DNA from: Sphingomonas koreensis
GTDB taxonomy: Bacteria; Pseudomonadota; Alphaproteobacteria; Sphingomonadales; Sphingomonadaceae
Length of the DNA stretch: 64,000 nt
Assembly (NCBI GenBank): GCA_006438735.1
Contig: RCZF01000001.1
Coordinates: 620,001-684,000 of the forward strand
Direction: 5' to 3'
Part shown: piece after piece, positions 24,001-31,305 of the stretch
How positions within the stretch are numbered: position 1 is the stretch's first letter
How the letters are laid out: each line of letters starts with the position of its first letter
Translations under genes and position numbers: made by a program
Notes under the pieces: model-generated
What the model saw: only the letters and a program-made list of their open reading frames with translations
What the model was told of the DNA's origin: nothing
The model's database searches: none

Positions 24001-24160
24001 TGTCCTGCGTCGTATCGTCAGCCGGCGGTGCCGTCTGGGCGGTGGCGTCGGCTGCCGGCGCGACTGACGCGGCATCTTGTGCGATGGCGGCAGAGCCGAT
24101 CATGCTGCTGACCGAAACGGCGGTCAGCAATGCCGACCGAATGGAAATGCGCCGGGTCAT
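21038..24160 (-). CDS. TonB-dependent outer-membrane receptor (glycan type)
   Basis: A 1040-aa TonB-dependent transporter. Signal peptide of about 27 residues ending SAAIA-QD; a TonB-box-like segment DIVVTGIRGSQL precedes the plug (SISAEDIGKLPDVTISDSLQRIPGVQI, IRGLPEVVTLLNGE). The rest is a large beta barrel ending in RRYTAGVRVKF with C-terminal Phe. Length and sequence match the receptors of carbohydrate-utilisation loci, so a GlcNAc-containing oligosaccharide is the likely cargo given the neighbours. The ATG at 24160 has AAAAGGAGGGG upstream; the longer frame to 24292 is not needed. Confidence 0.95.
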   Translation of the reverse strand: MTRRISIRSALLTAVSVSSMIGSAAIAQDAASVAPAADATAQTAPPADDTTQDIVVTGIRGSQLQSVNLKRNAASVTDSISAEDIGKLPDVTISDSLQRIPGVQIKRDAGEGSSINIRGLPEVVTLLNGESYLGANSITTVQPNFNDIPSQLFAGADVVKSSTADLLDAGITGTVNLRTRRPFDLKHGLTLSAAAEGQYGDKTKKYDPNINGLISWHNDRIGFLVSAAYTDNHLSNSENGMLRNYGATLHNEQFATEANPTGDVTATGGFSPATRPHGTVMSDGIDVNGDGDTNDAFIVPQGFDAFNTVTQRQRLGINGSFQAKLGDSLEFTADGFYTHQTQYNRTAGFQQQDINWQAAEFVPGQSTDTGVTVPITVNNITHDYNLNTTQIYNYDLGDFSSYAQNDHYVSQSQNYNAELKWDNGGPFSATVRGIYGKATQNYDQSYAQFSPSNGLQWSPGGIGHYPDGDIPFNTDGYTVDTLAGANALHSVVDFTGSQPSFALPDKLVSELGNMNDYALKTLSSEGNYRRKATLKVLRADAAYEANDSVKLEFGARYSDRSADNFAFDRAAPLYQGSAQGSGVVDGGCLVKWKGFDVPINDSTCYAGTGTIGTPGFQGYTAGRTRKADDPAFDGIIKQFNVPANGVPPLYVLNPGAMDNAQKFQDGFYPGNVEVMNPGSSFNVGVKQISGYAQLDVKGEVFGIPVSGNAGLKIINTKLDILQYITGNPRPYGLAGLVAGLDETKREFTDYLPSFNLAFDVAHNLKLRLAMTRTMTLLNLDQWGGGLTPNYAIDTSGSVPVFRVTGGSAAGNPDLDPWRATNLDASLEYYIGRASLISVGGFYIDVNSFIQAGSVLRSDLPDNDGVVRNRTVSISVPIQGDGGTLKGVEAQWQQSFGDLGFMPTFLQDFGVDANITYSPSDSGQTDLAGDTIPFQDNSVLQTNLVGYYQGHGLQARVAWNYRSKRAVSQDFGGITGLELYQSPTSYIDASVSYDVNDHLTVYAQGSNLTGEYEKYYLTFPDEHAYNSIFERRYTAGVRVKF

Positions 24161-24292
24161 TGTCCCCTCCTTTTGAAACCACGTCGGGCGTGGGAGCCGC
24201 CTGATCGGCAGCTCGGTAAGAAGGATCGTCGGTTCCCCGACAATGCCCGACTCCCCACGGCCGATCGGACGATTCATCGCCTCTGAACGCAA

Positions 24293-24320
24293 TTGTTACA
24301 AAACGGATTGAGGCCGTCAA
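24293..24320 (-). promoter_or_regulatory. Probable sigma70 promoter of the TonB receptor gene
   Basis: Minus-strand -35 TTGACG (24320-24315), 16-bp spacer, -10 TAACAA (24298-24293), within an AT-rich patch unlike the surrounding DNA. It would give a leader of about 130 nt. The rest of the 367-bp divergent region toward the JmjC gene (24321-24527) holds no reading frame that I trust and no clear palindrome. Confidence 0.6.
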
Positions 24321-24527
24321 TTATAAAACATAAATTTGCTTAAATTAATTCAACTCGCGGTTGCGCGGGGCACTAAAGCCAGCATTATAGGCTCTGACTT
24401 GCGGCCTGCATCTGACCGTCAAGGCGAACGCCGGCTGAAATGTCGGGACAATCTCGGACGAACGAGACAGATTGGGCATCGGCGGCGACTTAGCCGCGAT
24501 TGGCCGCCAGTATTAGGGTCGGAAACG

Positions 24528-25496
24528 ATGAGCGCTGAGATCACGCAACGAGTCGCGGAGACTGACGGCGGCCTCGACGAGGAAATGCTGCTGAGAATCC
24601 AAAGCAGCTATCGTCCGGTCGTCCTCCGCGGCCTGGCGCGTGACTGGCCCGCCGTCGCCGCCGCGCGTCGATCCGACGAGACACTCGCCTCCTATCTCAA
24701 GCAATTCGACAACGGCAAACCCGCCGAGGCGCTGGTCGGTCCGCCGGAGATCGGCGGTCGCTTTTTTTATGACGATACGATGCATGGCTGCAATTTTCAG
24801 AAGCGGTTCGGCGCGCTGTCGTCATTGGTCGATCGTCTGCTCGCGATCCGCGACGTGCCGAACCCCGATGCGCTTTATGCCGGTGCGGCGACCGCGGGGA
24901 ATCACCTGCCCGGCTGGGATGACGCCAACCGGCTGCCGGTCAGCCTGCCGACGGCGGTCGCCCGGCTGTGGGTCGGCAATGCCACGCATGTCTCGACGCA
25001 TTTTGACGAATCTAGCAACATCGCGGTGGTCGTCGGCGGGCGGCGGCGGTTCACGCTGTTTCCGCCGCAGCAGTTCGAAAATCTCTATGTCGGGCCGCTG
25101 CATTTCACCATCGCCGGCCCGCCGGTCAGCATGGTCGATATCGATGCGCCCGATCTCGACCGCTATCCCCGCTATGCCGAAGCGGCGCGCCATGGTCTGG
25201 TCGCCGACCTCGAGCCGGGTGATGCGATCTACATCCCGCCGATCTGGTGGCATAATGTGCAGGCGCTCGCCGCGTTCAACGTGATGGTCAATTACTGGTG
25301 GGAAAAGCCTAACTCGGTATCGGCGCTTGATACGCTGATGCAGGGCATGACCGCGATCCGCGACCTGCCCAAGCCGCTTCGCGACGCCTGGCGGCAATGG
25401 TTCGAGCGTTATGTGTTCGACGATGACGCGCTCGAGCGGCTCGCGCATTTGCCGGAGCATGTTCGCACCATTCCACGCCCGCCCAGCGATGGATAA
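24528..25496 (+). CDS. JmjC/cupin_8-type putative 2-oxoglutarate-Fe(II) oxygenase
   Basis: A 322-aa cupin_8 (JmjC-like) protein. The iron triad is visible: His158 and Asp160 in STHFDESSN, and His242 in IPPIWWHNV. The Gly-Arg-rich RRRFTLFPP supplies the usual co-substrate side. Members hydroxylate protein side chains or other substrates; here the target is unknown. It is divergent from the TonB receptor, and the trio with a halogenase-like gene recurs in TonB-receptor loci. ATG at 24528 begins the conserved domain; the open frame back to 24336 lies in the promoter region. Confidence 0.86.
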   Translation: MSAEITQRVAETDGGLDEEMLLRIQSSYRPVVLRGLARDWPAVAAARRSDETLASYLKQFDNGKPAEALVGPPEIGGRFFYDDTMHGCNFQKRFGALSSLVDRLLAIRDVPNPDALYAGAATAGNHLPGWDDANRLPVSLPTAVARLWVGNATHVSTHFDESSNIAVVVGGRRRFTLFPPQQFENLYVGPLHFTIAGPPVSMVDIDAPDLDRYPRYAEAARHGLVADLEPGDAIYIPPIWWHNVQALAAFNVMVNYWWEKPNSVSALDTLMQGMTAIRDLPKPLRDAWRQWFERYVFDDDALERLAHLPEHVRTIPRPPSDG

Positions 25497-25589
25497 GCCG
25501 TGGGAGACACGGCCGATTGAATAATGAAAATTGATGTATTAAAGTGAGCATGACCGGCGACGAGATGCCGACATCAAGGGGAGGGGACT

Positions 25590-28500
25590 GTGAAGCGAGC
25601 AATTTTCCTGGCGACGAGCGCGGCCTGGGCCGTGGCGGTACATGCCAGCGTGCCGCAGGCTGCCGGCCCCTATAATGCGCGGATTTTGGCCGGGGGCATC
25701 GGCGTCGGCAACGATCTGACCGATGGCGCGGCGATTGCATCGGCAAGCCACGCGTTCACCTTGTCGGCATGGGTCCGTCCCGACAAACGCCAGGCCGGCG
25801 TGGTCACGCTGATCGCGCTGGGCGATCCCGCCGCCGCCAGCCGCCGGCTCGAATTGATCGACGGTAAGCTCGCCTATCAGGGCAACGGTCGCGCGATCAT
25901 CGGCAGTGCGACGATCGCGCCCGGCGCGTGGCATCATGTCGCGGCGGTATCCGATGGATCGAGCGTGACGCTCTATGTCGATGGCCGGCGCGTCGGGGGC
26001 GGTGCTTCGGCCGCGCCACAGGTTGCCGGAAAGATTGCCATTGCCCCCGCGATCGACGGCCAGCCGCATTTCGGCGGCACGCTGGTCGGCGCGCAAGCCG
26101 ATGATTCCGCGCTCGACCCGGCGGCGCTCAAGGCCGTGGTCGCCGCGCGGCCCGATTTCGATCTCGTCCAGCTCGATCAGGTCGGCTCGGGCTGGCCGCT
26201 GCAGAAGAGCGCCAATATCGGGCTGACCGAACAGCAACCGGCGTGGACGCTGCCGCAAGGCAAGGGCCCCGACCTCAAGCCGGTGGCCAAGCCGCTGCCC
26301 AATGCCCCAGCGCTTCAGGCCGCCGGGACCGATCGCTGGCAGATCAACGGCTGGCGGCTCGCCGCCGCGCCCGACGTGAAAGCCGATGGCGCGGCGCTGT
26401 CGCGCCCCGGTTATGACGCCGGCAAATGGTATGCCGCCACTGTGCCAGGCACCGTGCTGCAGACGCTGGTTGATCGCGGCGTCTATCCCGATCCCTATTA
26501 CGGGCTCGACAATCTCGCGATCCCGGAAAAGCTCGCTCGCCAGGATTATTGGTATCGCACCAGCTTCACCGTGCCGGCGGACGCCGCGGGCAAGCAGCTG
26601 ACGATCGTGTTCAACGGCATCAATTACGCGTCGGACGTGTGGCTCAACGGGCAGCACCTTGGATCCACGACCGGCGCGTTTATCCGCGGTCAGTTCGCCA
26701 TCCAGCCGGTTGCGGGCGAGAATGTGATCGCGGTCCGGGTCTCGCCGCCACCGCACCCCGGAATCCCGCACGAACAGTCGATCGCCGCCGGGGTCGGTCC
26801 CAATGGCGGGCAACTGGCGATCGACGGCCCGACCTTCGTCGCCACCGAAGGGTGGGACTGGATTCCCGGCATTCGCGATCGCGATACCGGCCTGTGGCTG
26901 CCGGTCGATCTCGAAGCGCACGGCGCGGTGACGATCGGCGATCCGCACGTTGTCACCGATCTACCGCTGCCGCGCATCGACAGCGCGGACGTCTACATCG
27001 CGGTGCCGATCGAGAACACCACCGGCGCGGCGCAACAGGTCACGGTACATGCCGCGTTCGACGACGTCGCGGTTGACAAGACCGTCACCGCGCCGCCCGG
27101 CGAGACGCTCGTCAAGCTCGCGCCTGCCGAGTTCCGCCAGCTCCATGTCCTCGATCCGAAACTTTGGTGGCCCAACGGCTATGGCGCGCCCGATCTCCAT
27201 GATCTGACGCTCACCGCGGCGACCGGCGGCACGGTTTCGGCGACCAGGTCGCTGCGCTTCGGCATTCGTGAGGTGAGCTACGATCTGTCGCTGTTCGATT
27301 CGGCCGGCGATCTGCGCCGCGTCACCGTACAGCCGACCAATGGCTGGCTCGCCGGCGACAAGCTGATCGACGTCACCCATGCCGGGATCAAGCAGACCCC
27401 GCACGGCTGGGTGGAATCGCTCACCGCGGCCGGCGAGCAGTCGCCCGCCGTCACCGACGCCTCGGCCGATGCGCTGCCCGAACCGCATCTGACGATCCGC
27501 GTCAACGGCGTGAAAATCGCCGCGCGTGGCGGCAATTGGGGCATGGACGATGCGATGAAGCAATCGAGCCGCGCCCGGCTCGCGCCCTATTTCCGCCTCC
27601 AGCGCGAGGCGCACATGAACATCATCCGCAACTGGATGGGTAATAACGACCAGGACACGTTCTACGATCTCGCCGACGAAAACGGCATGATGATCCTCAA
27701 CGATTTCTGGCAATCGACGCAGAATTACCAGGTCGAGCCTGAGGATCCGCAACTGTTCCTCGCCAACGCCCGTGATGTCATCGCGCGCTATCGCAACCAT
27801 CCCTCGATCGTCGTCTGGTTCGGCCGCAACGAGGGCGTGCCTTATCCCACGCTCAACGAAGGGCTCGACGACGCTGTCGCGCAGCTCGACGGCACGCGCT
27901 GGTACACCGGCTCTTCCAATTCAGTCGAGCTGCAGGGATCGGGGCCGTATGATTACCGCCCCCCGGTCGGCTATTTCACCGATCTCGCCACCGGCTTTTC
28001 GGTCGAATCGGGTACGCCGAGCCTGTCGACGCTCGAATCGATCGAGGCGTGGGTGCCCAAGGCGGATCAATGGCCGCTCAGCGATACGCTCGCCTATCAC
28101 GACTGGCATTTCAGCGGGAACGGCGACACCCACGGCTTCATGAAGGCGCTCGACACGATGTTCGGCGCCGGCACCAGCCTGCCCGATTTCGAGCGCAAGG
28201 CGCAGATGATGAACATGGAGGACCACAAGGCGATGTACGAGGGCTTCCTCGGCCATCTGTGGACCAAGAACAGCGGCCACCTGCTGTGGATGTCGCATCC
28301 CGCCTGGCCGTCGAACATCTGGCAGCTCTACAGCTGGGATTACGACACCTCGGCCGCCTATTTCGGCGCGAAGGAAGCCAATCGCCCGCTCCACGCACAG
28401 CTCAATCTGCCCGACAACAAGCTGGTGGTGCTCAACACCACGCGCGACGATCATCCGGGCATGACGGTGGAGACGCGCGTCGTCGGGCTCGATGGCGCGG

Positions 28501-29000
28501 CGCTGTTCACGCGTAGCGACAAGGTCGACGCCAAGGCCAATCGCAAGACCGATCTGGCCGACGTGCCGCTCGCGCCGATCCTCGCCGAGCACGGCGCGGC
28601 GCTCATTGAACTGACACTCAAGGGGGCGGACGGCGCCGAGGTCGATCGCAACTTCTATTGGCGCGGCAGGGACGAGGCGGCGTATCGCGCACTCGACGGC
28701 TTGGCGCAGACCCCGCTGCAGCTTACCGCCGCCGCGCCCGTGCGGAACGGCGACGACATGCTGATCCGCGTGACGCTGGCCAATCCGGGGCAGACGCCGG
28801 CGCTGGAGGCCAAGCTGACGCTGGTCGACAAGGCCGGCAAGCGCATCCTGCCGGCTTATTATGACGACAATTACGTATCGCTGCTGCCCGGCGAGAGCCG
28901 CACCATCGCGATCCGCTATCCGGCCGACGCCGCCGCCAGCCCGACGCTCAACCTGCGTGGCTGGAACGTTCAGCCGCAATCGGTGAAGGCAGGTGGTTAG
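25590..29000 (+). CDS. Secreted GH2 enzyme, exo-beta-glucosaminidase / endo-beta-mannosidase-like, with LamG-like domain
   Basis: A 1136-aa periplasmic or surface hydrolase. Order: signal peptide (1-20); LamG/concanavalin-like domain (about 40-190, WVRPDKRQAGVVTL, WHHVAAVSDGSSVTLYVDG); GH2 sugar-binding jelly roll (about 245-440, GTVLQTLVDRGVYPDPYYGLDN); GH2 sandwich; TIM barrel; and C-terminal beta domains. The predicted acid/base is Glu748 in WFGRNEGVP and the nucleophile Glu806 in GFSVESGTPS. The closest recognisable relatives are exo-beta-D-glucosaminidases and mannosylglycoprotein endo-beta-mannosidases, so the bond cleaved involves a GlcN/GlcNAc-mannose or chitosan-type glycan (inference). 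Ribosome site GGGGAGGGGA. Confidence 0.9.
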   Translation: MKRAIFLATSAAWAVAVHASVPQAAGPYNARILAGGIGVGNDLTDGAAIASASHAFTLSAWVRPDKRQAGVVTLIALGDPAAASRRLELIDGKLAYQGNGRAIIGSATIAPGAWHHVAAVSDGSSVTLYVDGRRVGGGASAAPQVAGKIAIAPAIDGQPHFGGTLVGAQADDSALDPAALKAVVAARPDFDLVQLDQVGSGWPLQKSANIGLTEQQPAWTLPQGKGPDLKPVAKPLPNAPALQAAGTDRWQINGWRLAAAPDVKADGAALSRPGYDAGKWYAATVPGTVLQTLVDRGVYPDPYYGLDNLAIPEKLARQDYWYRTSFTVPADAAGKQLTIVFNGINYASDVWLNGQHLGSTTGAFIRGQFAIQPVAGENVIAVRVSPPPHPGIPHEQSIAAGVGPNGGQLAIDGPTFVATEGWDWIPGIRDRDTGLWLPVDLEAHGAVTIGDPHVVTDLPLPRIDSADVYIAVPIENTTGAAQQVTVHAAFDDVAVDKTVTAPPGETLVKLAPAEFRQLHVLDPKLWWPNGYGAPDLHDLTLTAATGGTVSATRSLRFGIREVSYDLSLFDSAGDLRRVTVQPTNGWLAGDKLIDVTHAGIKQTPHGWVESLTAAGEQSPAVTDASADALPEPHLTIRVNGVKIAARGGNWGMDDAMKQSSRARLAPYFRLQREAHMNIIRNWMGNNDQDTFYDLADENGMMILNDFWQSTQNYQVEPEDPQLFLANARDVIARYRNHPSIVVWFGRNEGVPYPTLNEGLDDAVAQLDGTRWYTGSSNSVELQGSGPYDYRPPVGYFTDLATGFSVESGTPSLSTLESIEAWVPKADQWPLSDTLAYHDWHFSGNGDTHGFMKALDTMFGAGTSLPDFERKAQMMNMEDHKAMYEGFLGHLWTKNSGHLLWMSHPAWPSNIWQLYSWDYDTSAAYFGAKEANRPLHAQLNLPDNKLVVLNTTRDDHPGMTVETRVVGLDGAALFTRSDKVDAKANRKTDLADVPLAPILAEHGAALIELTLKGADGAEVDRNFYWRGRDEAAYRALDGLAQTPLQLTAAAPVRNGDDMLIRVTLANPGQTPALEAKLTLVDKAGKRILPAYYDDNYVSLLPGESRTIAIRYPADAAASPTLNLRGWNVQPQSVKAGG

Positions 29001-29012
29001 TCGTCAGTTCTC

Positions 29013-29117
29013 GTTCCCCGGCGAAGGCCGGGGTCCAGGTGCGGAACATTCGTTGTTCAAGCGCGGCGTGTCATCACACTGGCTTTCCCGCCTGGGCCCC
29101 GGCCTTCGCCGGGGAGC
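29013..29117. repeat. Second REPIN-like inverted repeat at GH2/esterase junction
   Basis: Arms 29013-29039 and 29091-29117 are reverse complements at 25 of 27 positions. Each holds a short internal palindrome (CCCCGGC-GAA-GGCCGGGG type). The architecture equals the element in hrpB, but the core sequence differs, so it is a second family. The element lies in the start region of the esterase gene, and its right arm supplies a GGGGAG about 11 bases before the ATG at 29128. Confidence 0.82.
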
Positions 29118-29127
29118 AGCGCTGGTC

Positions 29128-30576
29128 ATGGCCTCGCTGCTAATGAGCGCAGCCGCCCCGCCGCGCGTCGTCGCCACCGGCGGCACGATCGAGGGCGCGA
29201 CTACTTCGGATGGCAATGCGCTCGCGTTTCAGGGTATTCCCTTCGCCGCGCCGCCGATGGGCGAAAACCGTTGGCGCGCGCCGCAGCCGGTAGTCGCTTG
29301 GCGCGGGGTGCGCGACGCGACGCAGGAAGCGCCGGCGTGCATCCAGAACGATTACGCCTGGAACACGCATAATTACCGCTACGCCAGCGAGGATTGCCTG
29401 ACGCTCGACGTTCGCACCCCCGCGCTCACCGGCAAGCGCCCGGTGATGGTGTGGATCCATGGCGGCAGCAATTATGCCGGGGGCGCGGGCGGAACGGTGC
29501 AATCGCGCCTCACCGACAAGGGCGTTGTGCTGGTGGCGATCCAATATCGGCTTGGCGTGCTCGGTTTCCTGTCGCACCGCGCGCTGGCTAGGGAGCAAGG
29601 CGGCGCCTCGGGCAATTACGGGCTGATGGATCAGATCGCCGCGCTCAAATGGGTGCAGGCCAATATCGCCAAATTCGGCGGCGATCCCGGCAACGTTACG
29701 ATCTTCGGTGAATCGGCCGGCTCGCAGGACGTGTCGCTATTGCTCGCCAGCCCCGAAACCAGGGGCCTGTTCGCCAAGGCGATCATGGAAAGCGGCACGC
29801 CGGGGTTCGGCCTGCCGTTCCGCAGCCTCGATCACGCGCTGCGGCTCGGCGATCAGCTCGACGCGCTGATGGGATCGGGCGGCGACATCGAAAGCTTGCG
29901 CCACGCCTCGGTCGCCGCGTTGCTCGCCGCCGATCTCCAGCTCCACGATCCGGGCGTGCAGACGCATGGCTTCTTGTGGCTGCATACGACGATCGACGGC
30001 AAAGTGCTCCCCGCCGATCCGCGCACGCTTTACGCCCAGGCGCCCAAGCGGCCAGTGATCGTCGGCACCAACCGCGCCGAATTCGGCGTCGACGGCGGCG
30101 CGACCCACCTCGACGATGCCGTCGACACCGCGTTCGCCGACCATGCCGATCAGGCGCGCGCTTTCTACAGGCTCGATCAATCCGCACCGCCGCCCGATCC
30201 GCGGCTCGGCGACCGCGTGCTGACGGTCGGCACCGACATCATCTTCCGCTGCCCGGCCAACACCACCGCGGAGCTGACCGCAGCGAACGGCTGGCCGACC
30301 TGGCGCTACCAATTCGATCTCGCGCCCAGCGGCGGCATCGCCAGCCATGGCTCGGAGATCGGCTATGTGCTGGGCGACGCGCAGATCAGGCCGGGCCTGA
30401 GCCTTGCCGATTATTGGGTCGCTTTCGCGCGCACCGGCGATCCCAACGCCGCCGGTCTGCCCGCCTGGCCCGCCTTCACCGCCGACGGCCAGCGCTATGC
30501 CGAGATCGACCAGAACGGCGTGACGCCCGCCGATCACCTTCGCCCAACACCCTGCCAATGGATGGACCGCTTATGA
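29128..30576 (+). CDS. Secreted type-B carboxylesterase
   Basis: An alpha/beta-hydrolase of the carboxylesterase type-B family. The triad is Ser196 in GESAGSQ, Glu318 in TNRAEFG and His407 in ASHGSEIG. The oxyanion segment WIHGGSNYAGG is also present. With ATG at 29128 it is 482 aa with a short signal-like N-terminus. A GTG at 28993 is also in frame, but the extra 45 residues would be the translated repeat element. It probably removes acyl groups from the glycan handled by the GH2 enzyme upstream (inference from context). Confidence 0.88.
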   Translation: MASLLMSAAAPPRVVATGGTIEGATTSDGNALAFQGIPFAAPPMGENRWRAPQPVVAWRGVRDATQEAPACIQNDYAWNTHNYRYASEDCLTLDVRTPALTGKRPVMVWIHGGSNYAGGAGGTVQSRLTDKGVVLVAIQYRLGVLGFLSHRALAREQGGASGNYGLMDQIAALKWVQANIAKFGGDPGNVTIFGESAGSQDVSLLLASPETRGLFAKAIMESGTPGFGLPFRSLDHALRLGDQLDALMGSGGDIESLRHASVAALLAADLQLHDPGVQTHGFLWLHTTIDGKVLPADPRTLYAQAPKRPVIVGTNRAEFGVDGGATHLDDAVDTAFADHADQARAFYRLDQSAPPPDPRLGDRVLTVGTDIIFRCPANTTAELTAANGWPTWRYQFDLAPSGGIASHGSEIGYVLGDAQIRPGLSLADYWVAFARTGDPNAAGLPAWPAFTADGQRYAEIDQNGVTPADHLRPTPCQWMDRL

Positions 30577-31295
30577 CCCTTGCCCTTACGCGCCGTTCGC
30601 TGTTCGGCGCCGCCGCGCTCGCGCCCTTCGTCGCCGCCGCCCCGGCGCTGGCGCGGATGGAGACGCCCGAGGAAATGACCAAGGATTTCCCCTGGCTCGC
30701 GCGCTACGCCGACGAAAACGCCGCGCTGATCGCCTCGGGCAAGCCGGTCGGCATCGTCTTCATGGGCGATTCGATCACCGAGGGGTGGCACGACAAACAC
30801 CCGCAATTCTTCGCCTACACGGCTCATGTCTGCCGCGGCATCGGCGGCCAGACGACGCCGCAGATGGTGCTGCGGATGATGGCCGACGTCGTCCATCTCA
30901 AGCCTCGCGCGGTCCATATCATGGCCGGCACCAACGATATCGCCGGCAACACCGGCCCGATGACGCTCGCGCAGTCGCAAGACAATCTGCGGATGATGAC
31001 CGAGATCGCCCAGGCATCGGGTATCGACGTGCTGCTCGCCTCGATCCCGCCGTCGGCCGGCTTTCCGTGGCGCAAAGGACTGGAGGTGACCGAGCCGATC
31101 CACCGCCTCAACGACTGGATCGAGGGCTATGCGCAGGGCGCGGGCGCGACATGGGTCGATTATCATCCGGTGCTCGCCGATGCGCAGGGCGGCATGAAGC
31201 CCGGTCTGGCGGTCGATGGCGTGCATCCGACCGAGGCGGGCTATGCCGCGATGGAATCAGCGCTCGCGCCGATCCTGGCGACCATGCGCGGCTGA
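30573..31295 (+). CDS. Exported SGNH/GDSL hydrolase
   Basis: A 240-aa SGNH-fold esterase: Ser67 in FMGDSITEG, Gly in RGIGGQTT, Asn121 in AGTNDIAGN, and Asp215/His218 in DGVHPTEAG. The N-terminus TRRSLFGAAALAPFVAAAPALA is a signal peptide with a twin-arginine-like start. It overlaps the esterase stop by four bases (ATGA), so it is coupled to it. Likely a carbohydrate de-acetylating partner in the same pathway. Confidence 0.9.
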   Translation: MTLALTRRSLFGAAALAPFVAAAPALARMETPEEMTKDFPWLARYADENAALIASGKPVGIVFMGDSITEGWHDKHPQFFAYTAHVCRGIGGQTTPQMVLRMMADVVHLKPRAVHIMAGTNDIAGNTGPMTLAQSQDNLRMMTEIAQASGIDVLLASIPPSAGFPWRKGLEVTEPIHRLNDWIEGYAQGAGATWVDYHPVLADAQGGMKPGLAVDGVHPTEAGYAAMESALAPILATMRG

Positions 31296-31305
31296 TCATT
31301 CTGTA

